This document shows positions 53,853-62,201 of a stretch of DNA of 64,000 bases, one piece after another. The notes under the pieces are model-generated. The model was not told where the DNA came from, searched no databases, and saw only the letters and a list, made by a program, of their open reading frames with translations. This stretch comes from an uncultured Bacteroidales bacterium. GTDB taxonomy: Bacteria > Bacteroidota > Bacteroidia > Bacteroidales > Paludibacteraceae. The stretch covers positions 1 to 64,000 of the forward strand of contig CAIUTB010000146.1 in assembly GCA_903901975.1 (NCBI GenBank). Direction: 5' to 3'. Position 1 is the stretch's first letter, and each line of letters opens with the position of its first letter. The translations under genes and the position numbers were made by a program.

Positions 53853-54848
53853 ATGGAAACAGTAGTTAGCGGCATACGCCCAACCGGAAACCTTCACTTA
53901 GGAAATTACTTTGGCGCATTGCGCAATTTCATAAGCATGCAGAATGAGCACAATTGTTATTTCTTCATTGCTGATTATCATTCACTTACAACACACCCAA
54001 CTCCCGGAGACCTGTACGGAAATGTGCGTCAGGTAATGGTGGAATATTTGGCTGCCGGTCTCGATCCCGAAAAATGCACGCTGTATATTCAAAGCGATGT
54101 GCCTGAAACAGCCGAACTTTATCTGTTTCTGAACATGAATGCCTATATCGGCGAATTGGAACGTTGTACTTCGTTTAAAGATAAAATCCGTCAACAACCC
54201 CAAAACGTGAATGCCGGATTGCTGACTTATCCTACGCTAATGGCGGCAGATATTCTGATTCACAAAGCCACCAAAGTGCCGGTTGGAAAAGATCAGGAAC
54301 AACATCTGGAAATGACTCGTCAGTTTAGCAACCGCTTCAACCGTCTGTATAATGTGGAATATTTCCCTGAACCAAAAGCATTTAACTTCGGTAATGAATT
54401 GGTGAAAATTCCCGGACTGAACGGAACAGGCAAAATGGGTAAATCGGAGGGCGAGGGAAATGCTATTTTCTTAGCTGATGAACCGGAAGCTATCCGCAAA
54501 AAAGTAATGAAAGCTGTTACCGATAGCGGCCCAACTGAACCGAATCAAGCCAAACCTGAACCCATTCAGAATATTTTCCAATTGATGAAAGTGGTTTCAG
54601 CTCCTGAAACGCTTAGTTTTTTCGAAGATCAATATAATAGCTGCAATATTCGCTACGGTGATATGAAAAAACAACTGGCCGTCGATATGGTTACTTTTAC
54701 AGAGCCTTTCAGAGATAAAATTAAAGCCATTTCAGCGGATAACGACTACGTGGCTAAGGTAATGCGACTTGGCAAGGAAAAAGCTCACGAAAGTGCCGCC
54801 AAAACCATTCGCGAAGTGCGGGAAATTATCGGATTTAAGTCCTTTTGA
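53853..54848 (+). CDS. trpS: Tryptophanyl-tRNA synthetase
   Basis: Class Ic aminoacyl-tRNA synthetase. The 331-aa protein opens METVVSGIRPTGNLHLGNYFG, the HIGH-type motif (HLGN) at residue ~16, and has the KMSKS-type loop GTGKMGKSEGEGNAIFL near residue 190. CYFFIADYHSLTTHPTP and PVGKDQEQHLEMTR are family-typical. The R/GDMKKQLA segment near the C-terminus binds the tRNA side. Complete, with terminator downstream. Confidence 0.97.
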   Translation: METVVSGIRPTGNLHLGNYFGALRNFISMQNEHNCYFFIADYHSLTTHPTPGDLYGNVRQVMVEYLAAGLDPEKCTLYIQSDVPETAELYLFLNMNAYIGELERCTSFKDKIRQQPQNVNAGLLTYPTLMAADILIHKATKVPVGKDQEQHLEMTRQFSNRFNRLYNVEYFPEPKAFNFGNELVKIPGLNGTGKMGKSEGEGNAIFLADEPEAIRKKVMKAVTDSGPTEPNQAKPEPIQNIFQLMKVVSAPETLSFFEDQYNSCNIRYGDMKKQLAVDMVTFTEPFRDKIKAISADNDYVAKVMRLGKEKAHESAAKTIREVREIIGFKSF

Positions 54849-54911
54849 TTAGTTTATAGTTAATAGCCGGCAGTAAGCAGTTTGTAGCCGGCAGTAAGTG
54901 TATAAAATTTG

Positions 54912-54943
54912 AAAGTCTGTTCCTTTAAGGGACAGGCTTTTTT
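54912..54943 (+). terminator. Terminator downstream of trpS
   Basis: AAGTCTGTTCC / GGGACAGGCTT stem with one mismatch, followed by TTTTTT. Confidence 0.75.
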
Positions 54944-54964
54944 GTTCTAAATATTGCAGGCTAT

Positions 54965-56470
54965 TTATTTGGAAATGAACCCTTTGTATAGTTTTTCCAT
55001 TTGTATAATTTTTTGTTTAATAAGTTGTGACCGAACCGGAGTATATCCAAGAATTAAGCCCTGAGTAGGATTCTCAGTAACAAAACACTTGCTATAAGGA
55101 TGAGCTATGATATTATTTTTTGCAAAATGATCGACAAGTTCTTTGTCTTTTATTCCTACATTGAGTTTTGCTAAAACATGAAGACTCCTAATATCGCTTT
55201 TTTCAAGTAAAACAGCATCTCCAAAACTATTTTCAAAGGTTTCACAAAACAGTTTTTTACGTTCCTCTGCTATTTCAATAACGTTCTTAACGTGGTTATA
55301 TAAATAATTTCGCTCAATAAACTGGCTCAAAACTACCTGAATGGAAGAAGGAACAAAGCGATGTGAATGTTTGAGTAATGCTTCCACAGAATCGAGCAAA
55401 TAAAAAGGAACAACCATATAACCTACCCGAATGGAAGGATGTAACAGCCGATTAAATGTGCCAAAAAAAGCGACTCTTTGCTGCGTGTCCAAACTAAATA
55501 AGGAGGGTATAAAATCTTTGTAATTATTTACTTCGTGTTCATAATCATTCTCAATAATAATAGTATTGTGCTCGTTGGCCCATTTAAGGAGTTCCAGCCT
55601 TCTATTTAGCGTCATTCTCACTCCGGTAGGATAATGACAGGAGGGAACTGTATGAATCAGTTTGGATTGGATATGACCGGGTTGAGTCAATTCACTCACT
55701 TTTAACCCATCCTCATCTATTGATACTGTTTGAATATTGGATTGTAATCCTTTGAAAATTGAAATAACATTGGGAAAAGTTGGATTTTCCATGGTCATAC
55801 AATCACCCGGATTTAGTAGTACGTTTCCTATGATGTAAAGCGATTGCAAAGAGCCGGAAACAATGATGATCTGACGAGGGTCGCATTTAATATTGCGACT
55901 AAAATTCAAATAATTGGCCAGCGATTTTTTTAATTGGTCGGTGCCGGATGATGCGGAATACGACAGACCTGATGATTTGATATTTCTCCAGTAAAGATTA
56001 CTGAGATTTTTCCATTGATTAACCGGAAAAATATCAAGGGGCGGCAAGCCCGGACGAAATGCTATATCCGTGTCGTCGGTACTATTTATTAAAGTTATGT
56101 TTTTCTGAAATGATTTACCCGTCTCAGATAAATCAGGATACCCAAACTGACTGAAATTATGGCTTTTGGGTGGTGAAATTTCCAGAACAACTCCTTTTAC
56201 TTTATGCCCTGAACCAGTAGTTGATTCGATAAAGTTTTCATACAGGAGCAATTCGTATGTTTTAATAATTGTGCTTCGTGAAACTTTTAATTTTGCAGCA
56301 AGTTGACGGGTAGAAGGTAAAATACTGCCTTCGGGAATATCATTATTCAAAATTGCTTCTTTTATGAGTCCGTGAATACGTTGATAAAGCCCTATTTTAT
56401 AGCCTTTTGAGACTTTTCTCAAATTCATTTCATTATATGCATTGGAAATTCTGGTCAATATATCTTCCAT
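54965..56470 (-). CDS. MocR-type transcriptional regulator (GntR HTH + aminotransferase fold)
   Basis: About 501 aa. The N-terminal winged helix (EGSILPSTRQLAAKLKVSRSTIIKTYELL, ~residues 45-75) is GntR-like; the rest is a type I aminotransferase-like domain with SSGTDQLKKSLANYL, IENDYEHEVNN and RVAFFGTFNRLLHPSIRVGY. In the usual SFSK position the motif reads FGTFNRLLHPS, so the PLP-binding Lys may be replaced by Asn/Arg; this is unusual and suggests PLP may not be held as a Schiff base. I start at MEDILTRISNAY because the promoter lies at 56504-56511, downstream of the ORF-track start. It diverges from dcuC-iadA, its probable target. Confidence 0.88.
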   Translation of the reverse strand: MEDILTRISNAYNEMNLRKVSKGYKIGLYQRIHGLIKEAILNNDIPEGSILPSTRQLAAKLKVSRSTIIKTYELLLYENFIESTTGSGHKVKGVVLEISPPKSHNFSQFGYPDLSETGKSFQKNITLINSTDDTDIAFRPGLPPLDIFPVNQWKNLSNLYWRNIKSSGLSYSASSGTDQLKKSLANYLNFSRNIKCDPRQIIIVSGSLQSLYIIGNVLLNPGDCMTMENPTFPNVISIFKGLQSNIQTVSIDEDGLKVSELTQPGHIQSKLIHTVPSCHYPTGVRMTLNRRLELLKWANEHNTIIIENDYEHEVNNYKDFIPSLFSLDTQQRVAFFGTFNRLLHPSIRVGYMVVPFYLLDSVEALLKHSHRFVPSSIQVVLSQFIERNYLYNHVKNVIEIAEERKKLFCETFENSFGDAVLLEKSDIRSLHVLAKLNVGIKDKELVDHFAKNNIIAHPYSKCFVTENPTQGLILGYTPVRSQLIKQKIIQMEKLYKGFISK

Positions 56471-56535
56471 ATTGGTATGTATAAATAAATATAATTGGTA
56501 TGGCAAAGATAATAATAAATCGGGTTTCTTTGCCA
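56471..56535. promoter_or_regulatory. Operator/promoter region of the MocR regulator
   Basis: Two direct repeats ATTGGTATG (56471-56479 and 56494-56502, 23 bases apart) overlap a minus-strand TATCTTTG -7 element (56504-56511). A 9-bp inverted repeat TGGCAAAGA / TCTTTGCCA (56501-56509 and 56527-56535) spans the promoter. Direct repeats about two helical turns apart are typical MocR binding sites. No good -7 is seen for dcuC, which fits an activated promoter. Confidence 0.65.
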
Positions 56536-56646
56536 TAGTTATATACCCGAACTTTCAAAAATGTATATTTTTCACATCACGTTGATTATATAGATAATGA
56601 AATTTGGAGTCGATAACTAATCTTTTTTAACCTTGGATTAATCATT

Positions 56647-58011
56647 ATGGAAGTAATCGGAACTATCATTAGTTTGATATTCATTGTTATAGTAGCATTT
56701 TTGCTCTATAAAAAATACAATGCTCAAGCTGTATTGCTTTTTAGTGGATTAGTCATGATGGCTTTTGCATTGATTATGGGCTTTAAGTTGCCGGGATTGA
56801 AAGACCCAACTAACCTTAAGTTTTTTGATCTTTTCGAACTGATTAAAGAATCATTGAGTTCGAAGGGAGCTGATGTCGGACTTATGATTATGACTATTGG
56901 CGGTTACGTAGCTTATATGAAAAAAATCGGAGCAAGCGATACACTCGTTTATCTTGCGATGAAACCACTCTCTATTTTCAAAAAAACACCTTATCTGGCG
57001 GCATCATTAGTTATTCCAATCGGACAACTTTTATTTATTACCACACCTTCTGCTGCAGGATTGGGACTGCTATTAGTTGCTTCAATTTTTCCTGTATTAG
57101 TAAGTCTGGGCGTTAGTAAAACGTCGGCTGTTTCGGTAATTGTTGCCTGTACAGTATTTGATATGGGACCGGCGTCGGCAAATACAGCATTGGCTTCCAA
57201 ATTAATCAGCAAATCAAATGTTCAGTATTTTATTGAAAATCAATTGCCACTGGCAATTCCCTTGACCATTTTAATGGCCGTTGTATATTTCTTTGTCAAC
57301 CGCTATTACGATAAGAAGGAAAATCACGTGGCTGAAGTTGTTGATACTGCCAGTCTGAAAACGAAAGCTCCTTTAATTTATAGTTTACTTCCGATACTTC
57401 CATTGATATTGTTGATTACCTTCTCTAAGTTCTTCACTATCTTTCATCCGGCAATCAATTTAGACACTACAACCGCCATGATTTTATCATTGTTTGTGGC
57501 TTTGATATTTGAAATGATTCACAAAAAAAACGTGAGCGAAGTTTTCAGTTCACTGAAAACATTCTGGGAAGCAATGGGGAAAGTATTTGCAACCGTTATC
57601 AGCCTTATTATTACAGCAGAAATATTTTCATACGGACTTATCAGCCTGGGCTTTATCAATAGTCTGGTGGGTATTTCGCAGGATTTCGGACTTGGTGCTG
57701 TTGGAATTGGCATAGTTATGACCGTAATGATTTTCGGAGCATCCATGTTAATGGGCAGCGGAAATGCTTCATTCTTTTCCTTTGGTCCTTTGGTCCCCGG
57801 AATTGCCTTGAAAATGGGCGTGGATGGTGCCGGAATTATACTTCCTATGCAATTGGCTTCAAGTCTCGGTAGAGCTACTTCACCCATTGCCGGAGTTGTT
57901 ATTGCCACGGCTGAAATTGCCGGAGTTACACCCTATCAGGTGGCCAAACGAAACCTGATTCCGTTAACAACAGTTTTGGTTGGAATGCTTATTTATCACT
58001 TTATTTTTTAA
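56647..58011 (+). CDS. dcuC: DcuC-family anaerobic C4-dicarboxylate transporter
   Basis: A 454-aa inner-membrane protein with about 12 hydrophobic segments and the Dcu/C4-dicarboxylate start (IISLIFIVIVAFLLYKKYNA). Matching features are MIMTIGGYVAYMKKIGASD, TPSAAGLGLLLVASIFPVLV and VFDMGPASANTALASKL, with SSLGRATSPIAGVVIATAEI near the C-terminus. DcuC exchanges or exports succinate, fumarate or aspartate. Here, upstream of iadA and controlled by a MocR regulator, it might carry aspartate-containing substrates. Overlaps nothing; iadA follows after 11 bases. Confidence 0.88.
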   Translation: MEVIGTIISLIFIVIVAFLLYKKYNAQAVLLFSGLVMMAFALIMGFKLPGLKDPTNLKFFDLFELIKESLSSKGADVGLMIMTIGGYVAYMKKIGASDTLVYLAMKPLSIFKKTPYLAASLVIPIGQLLFITTPSAAGLGLLLVASIFPVLVSLGVSKTSAVSVIVACTVFDMGPASANTALASKLISKSNVQYFIENQLPLAIPLTILMAVVYFFVNRYYDKKENHVAEVVDTASLKTKAPLIYSLLPILPLILLITFSKFFTIFHPAINLDTTTAMILSLFVALIFEMIHKKNVSEVFSSLKTFWEAMGKVFATVISLIITAEIFSYGLISLGFINSLVGISQDFGLGAVGIGIVMTVMIFGASMLMGSGNASFFSFGPLVPGIALKMGVDGAGIILPMQLASSLGRATSPIAGVVIATAEIAGVTPYQVAKRNLIPLTTVLVGMLIYHFIF

Positions 58012-58022
58012 TTACAGGTACT

Positions 58023-59180
58023 ATGATGAAAATTATCAAAAACGCTGAAGTCTATTCACCGGAATATCTTGGAAGAAAAGATATTCTTATTGGTGGGGAG
58101 AAAATTCTTGCTATCGGGGAAAATATTGAAACCAGCAATATAGCTGTTGAAGTGATTGATGCAAAAGGGAAAATCGTTACTCCGGGATTTATCGATCAGC
58201 ATATTCACTTAACAGGTGCCGGTGGGAAACAGGCTTTTTCGTCCATGACACCCGAAATAAGTATCTCAGAATTGATTCAATGCGGAACAACCACTGTTAT
58301 GGGAATGCTCGGAACTGATGGTATTACCCGTTCTCTTCAGGGTTTGTATGCCAAGGTAAAAGGACTGGAACAGGAAGGAATCAGTGCTTATATGCTTACC
58401 AGCTTTTTTGGTTATCCAACCAAAACGATGCTGGGCAGTGTACTGGAAGATATGGTTTTTATTGATAAAGTGATTGGCTGTAAAATAGCTATCAGCGATG
58501 AACGTGCATCATTCCCCACTGAAAACGAACTCCTTAAACTGTTACGTGAAGTGCATGTAGGCGGGTTAACTTCAGGAAAAGGTGGCATATTGCATATTCA
58601 TTTAGGAGCACTTGAAAGCAAAATGGATATTTTACTCGATTTGGTAAAGAAATATCATTTCCCAATCCGCCACATATCCCCAACCCATGTTGGACGAACA
58701 AAAGAACTATTCGATCAGGCAATAGAATTTGCTAAACTGGGTGGAATGATTGATATATCGACCGGTGGAACAAAATTTGATTTGCCCTACAAACAGGTAT
58801 TGTATGCATTAGAGAAGGGTGCTTCGATTGATAATATGACTTTTAGTAGTGATGGAAATGCCGGTATGGCCAAGAAAGATGAAAATGGTAAAATTGTAAA
58901 ACTATATAAAGCCCCGGTTGACTTGAATCTCAAGCAAGTCATTATTTTAATTCAGGAAGCCGGAATGTCAATTAGCGATGCGTTCAAATTAATAACCACT
59001 AATCCGGCCAGAAACCTATCATTATTCCACAAAGGAAAAATAGCATTAGGGTGTGATGCGGATTTATGCTTTTTCGATTCGGACTTTAATTTGACTGATG
59101 TGATTTCAAGAGGACATAAAATGATGAAAGACAAAGAAATAGTAAAATGTAATTGTTACGAAAACTGCAGCAACAAATGA
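58023..59180 (+). CDS. iadA: Isoaspartyl dipeptidase
   Basis: Amidohydrolase that cleaves beta-aspartyl dipeptides, products of protein isoaspartyl damage or of cyanophycin breakdown. The 385-aa protein has the metal-binding HxH in TPGFIDQHIHLTGAGG near residue 57, GTTTVMGMLGTDGITRSLQG near residue 100, VHVGGLTSGKGGILHIHLGA (~180-200), RHISPTHVGR near residue 217 (metal His), and MTFSSDGNAGM with the catalytic Asp near residue 279. It ends with the amidohydrolase tail NPARNLSLFHKGKIALGCDA. Its stop overlaps the next gene's ATG. Confidence 0.92.
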   Translation: MMKIIKNAEVYSPEYLGRKDILIGGEKILAIGENIETSNIAVEVIDAKGKIVTPGFIDQHIHLTGAGGKQAFSSMTPEISISELIQCGTTTVMGMLGTDGITRSLQGLYAKVKGLEQEGISAYMLTSFFGYPTKTMLGSVLEDMVFIDKVIGCKIAISDERASFPTENELLKLLREVHVGGLTSGKGGILHIHLGALESKMDILLDLVKKYHFPIRHISPTHVGRTKELFDQAIEFAKLGGMIDISTGGTKFDLPYKQVLYALEKGASIDNMTFSSDGNAGMAKKDENGKIVKLYKAPVDLNLKQVIILIQEAGMSISDAFKLITTNPARNLSLFHKGKIALGCDADLCFFDSDFNLTDVISRGHKMMKDKEIVKCNCYENCSNK

Positions 59181-59977
59181 AAATTAAAAGTTACATAGTA
59201 TCTTTCTTTCTTTTACTTGCTAATGTTTTGACTTTTAGTCAGACAACATTATTGACTGAAGATTTTAATTATTCGGCCGGTGATTTACTTACAAATCATG
59301 GTTGGAATGAAACTCCTGCTGTTAGTGTTGAATCAAAAGTCCTTTTTGTGGGGAATAGCTTTACATTCTATAATGATGGTGTAGATATTCATTTGCAAAA
59401 ATTGATTCAATACGATACCTCGTTCGAAGGAGTTAGTTTCGATATTCAGAAAATTGCTGTGAGTTCATATACTTTGGAGGGACATTATAACGATCCGTTG
59501 ACAATGGCAAAAATCAGAAGCAATAACTGGAACATAGTCGTTTTACAGGAACAGAGTACCAGACCGATAAACAGCCCTGATTTATTTTTACAATATGCCA
59601 CCTTGCTCGATACTGAAATAAAAAAAATGAATGCCCGAACAGTTTTATACATGACCTGGGCACCAAAAGCAACACTAACTGACATAGATCAACTGGCAGC
59701 ATCCTATATTTCTGTTGGCAAACAACTTAATGTGCCGGTGGTTCCGGTAGGGAAAGTATGGGATTCTTTTGTAAGCAAATATCCGAGCATTAATATCTAT
59801 TATACTGACAATAAACATCCTTCGCTTGCCGGAACATATTTGATAGCATGTACTTTCTATTATTCATTATATGGACGAAATCCGGTTTTGAATACTTATG
59901 TTCCTGTTGGACTAAGTTCGGCAAATGCCGTTACTATCCGGAAGGCAGTATATGATTATATGCAATTAAATAAATAA
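59177..59977 (+). CDS. Exported SGNH-hydrolase-like protein with a chimeric N-terminus
   Basis: From MKIKSYIVSFFLLLANVLTFSQ (signal peptide; ATGA overlap with iadA) it is about 266 aa. Residues ~24-43 (LLTEDFNYSAGDLLTNHGWN) match the start of the secreted proteins encoded next (LLIEDFNYTAGDLITAHGWS). Then the sequence switches to an SGNH hydrolase: KVLFVGNSFTFYNDGVDIHL (block I, catalytic Ser), NIVVLQEQSTRP, and YYTDNKHPSLAGTYLIA (DxxH). So a lectin-like module's first 20 residues are fused to an esterase. The substrate is unknown. I reject the ORF-track start eight codons earlier. Confidence 0.8.
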   Translation: MKIKSYIVSFFLLLANVLTFSQTTLLTEDFNYSAGDLLTNHGWNETPAVSVESKVLFVGNSFTFYNDGVDIHLQKLIQYDTSFEGVSFDIQKIAVSSYTLEGHYNDPLTMAKIRSNNWNIVVLQEQSTRPINSPDLFLQYATLLDTEIKKMNARTVLYMTWAPKATLTDIDQLAASYISVGKQLNVPVVPVGKVWDSFVSKYPSINIYYTDNKHPSLAGTYLIACTFYYSLYGRNPVLNTYVPVGLSSANAVTIRKAVYDYMQLNK

Positions 59978-60032
59978 ATTACGATACTTTTTTTAAAACC
60001 AATTAATTATTAATCATTAAAATTTAAATGTC

Positions 60033-61034
60033 ATGAAAAAAATTTACTTATTCGTATTCTTGGGCATTAGCAGTTTAGCTTTTGCAGGTTCTCCTTTATT
60101 GATTGAAGATTTTAATTACACAGCAGGTGACTTAATAACTGCACATGGTTGGAGTAATCATAGCGGTACAACAAGTCCAATTTTAGTTACTTCGCCCGGA
60201 TTGACTTTTACAGGCTATGTAGGTTCAGGAATAGGACTGGCTGCTGGTTTAAACAATACTAGCGAAAAGGATAATAAACAATTTGGAGCTCAAACTTCAG
60301 CATGTATTATTTATGCTTCGTTTTTAGTGAACTGTACAGTTACAGTTGCTGCAGGAGATTGTTTCTTTCATATATGGGATAATACTCTTAATTCACCTAC
60401 CCAATTCAGAGGCAAGGTTTACCTTGGAAACCACGCTACTGCAGGAAAAATGAAAGTTGGCTTAGCATATAGTACAACATCACCAACTTATTCTGCCACC
60501 GAATTCAATTTTGGTGAAACCTATTTGTTTGTATTAAAATATAATATTATTGATGGTGCATTAAACGATCAGGTTAGTTTATATGTGTTTAAAGCCGGAG
60601 ATTCTTTCATAACAGAACCATCAACTACTACTCTTGGTCCATTATCAGATGGAGCTGTAGCTGATTTTGCAAATCCTTCCAGTGTAGCTCTTCGTCAATT
60701 TAATGCAGCTCAACGTATTACAGTTGATGGAATTCGTGTCAGAAAAGAATGGGATATGATAGATGATTCTAATGTTGTTACAGGAATGAGTCCCTTAAAT
60801 GAAAATCAAACCTTGGTTTGTTATCCGAATCCGGTAACCGATGGATTTGTGAATTTGGGCAATATAGCTTCTACAATGAAGGATGTACAGATATTTGATG
60901 TGGTGGGTAAAAAAGTATTAACCCAACAAAGCATTTCAAACAGACTGGATGTATCCGCTTTAAATTCAGGAATTTATGTATTAAAAGTTTCGGCTGATAA
61001 TCATACCAGTTCTTCCAGATTAGTGATTAAATAA
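60033..61034 (+). CDS. Secreted protein with type IX (Por) sorting domain, paralogue 1
   Basis: A 333-aa exported protein: signal peptide (LFVFLGISSLAFAG), a single large beta-sandwich-like module (~20-250) starting LLIEDFNYTAGDLITAHGWS and including LVTSPGLTFTGYVGSGIG and FNFGETYLFVLKYNIIDGAL, then a type A C-terminal sorting domain (CYPNPVTDGFVNLGN, VQIFDVVGKKVL, LNSGIYVLKVSADN). It is ~65% similar by eye to the next gene. The beta module may be a carbohydrate- or protein-binding lectin fold, but I do not recognise it. Secreted through the type IX system to the surface. Confidence 0.87.
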   Translation: MKKIYLFVFLGISSLAFAGSPLLIEDFNYTAGDLITAHGWSNHSGTTSPILVTSPGLTFTGYVGSGIGLAAGLNNTSEKDNKQFGAQTSACIIYASFLVNCTVTVAAGDCFFHIWDNTLNSPTQFRGKVYLGNHATAGKMKVGLAYSTTSPTYSATEFNFGETYLFVLKYNIIDGALNDQVSLYVFKAGDSFITEPSTTTLGPLSDGAVADFANPSSVALRQFNAAQRITVDGIRVRKEWDMIDDSNVVTGMSPLNENQTLVCYPNPVTDGFVNLGNIASTMKDVQIFDVVGKKVLTQQSISNRLDVSALNSGIYVLKVSADNHTSSSRLVIK

Positions 61035-61063
61035 AGCAACTATAAATTTTAAACAGAACTATA

Positions 61064-62065
61064 ATGAAAAAGATATATTTATTCATATTGCTCTGCATGA
61101 GCAGTTTTACTTTTGCAAGTTCTCCATTATTGGTTGAAGATTTTAATTACAAAGCAGGTGATTCGATAACGAATCATGGTTGGAATGGTCACAGTTCAGC
61201 CGGAACAAATCCAATTCTGGTTACTTCGCCCGGATTAACGTTTGCAGGTTATGTAGGTTCAAATGTTGATCCCAGTCTGGCTGCCGGAGTAAACAATACT
61301 GGTGAAAAGGATGATAAATACTTTGGTGAACAAACAGCTGCAGGTCCTATTTATTCCTCGTTTTTAGTAAACGCTACTGCTACATCGACTAGTGCAAACG
61401 GCGATTGCTTCTTTCATATATGGGATCCTACTCAAGGACCAACAGTTATGAGATGCAAGGTTTACATGGCAAACGGTTTGACAGCAGACAAAATGAAACT
61501 TGGTCTATCATATAGTACGACAACTCCAACTTTTTATTCAACTGAATTAAACTTTGGTGAAACCTATTTGTGTGTAATAAAATATATGGTTGTTGATGGA
61601 CTGTTAAACGATCAAACAAGTTTATATGTGTTTAAAACGGGAGATGATTTAAGCACAGAACCACTAACTCCCGCTGTTGGTCCTTTAACCGGGACTGCAG
61701 CTGATATTGTTCCAACCAGCGTTTCACTTCGTCAAGGTAATGCAACTGAACGGATTACGATTGATGGAATCCGGGTTAAAACATTTTGGCAATTAAACAA
61801 AGATGATGCTACAAGTATAAATTCAATAAATGCCAATAATATACTTGAATTTTATCCAAATCCGGTTACTGATGGTTATTTGAATCTTACTAATTCAGGC
61901 AACTCAACTAAATCGGTTGAGATATTTGATGTAGTTGGGAAAAAAGTGCTGAGCCAACTAACACTTTTAAGCAGAGTGGATGTGTCAGCATTAAATGCAG
62001 GAATTTATGTATTAAACGTTACTGCAGATAATCAGACACGATCTTCGAGATTTGTTGTAAAATAA
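61064..62065 (+). CDS. Secreted protein with type IX (Por) sorting domain, paralogue 2
   Basis: Tandem duplicate of the upstream gene, same length (333 aa) and layout: signal peptide (LFILLCMSSFTFAS), LLVEDFNYKAGDSITNHGWN, LVTSPGLTFAGYVGSNV, LNFGETYLCVIKYMVVDGLL and a C-terminal sorting domain (FYPNPVTDGYLNLTN, VEIFDVVGKKVL, LNAGIYVLNVTADN). 29-base gap implies one transcript. Confidence 0.87.
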   Translation: MKKIYLFILLCMSSFTFASSPLLVEDFNYKAGDSITNHGWNGHSSAGTNPILVTSPGLTFAGYVGSNVDPSLAAGVNNTGEKDDKYFGEQTAAGPIYSSFLVNATATSTSANGDCFFHIWDPTQGPTVMRCKVYMANGLTADKMKLGLSYSTTTPTFYSTELNFGETYLCVIKYMVVDGLLNDQTSLYVFKTGDDLSTEPLTPAVGPLTGTAADIVPTSVSLRQGNATERITIDGIRVKTFWQLNKDDATSINSINANNILEFYPNPVTDGYLNLTNSGNSTKSVEIFDVVGKKVLSQLTLLSRVDVSALNAGIYVLNVTADNQTRSSRFVVK

Positions 62066-62103
62066 ATTTTAAGAATTAGTTCAATTGTAAAATTGATATT
62101 TCA

Positions 62104-62138
62104 AAACACAGAGAGTATGATATATTCTCTGTGTTTCT
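62104..62138 (+). terminator. Possible terminator
   Basis: AAACACAGAGA / TCTCTGTGTTT perfect 11-bp stem; the following tract (CTCTTACTTTC) is only moderately T-rich. Confidence 0.5.
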
Positions 62139-62201
62139 CTTACTTTCAGACAATTTGAGTATTATATTTTTTTGTCTTCAATATTTATTAGTTTAATTAC
62201 C

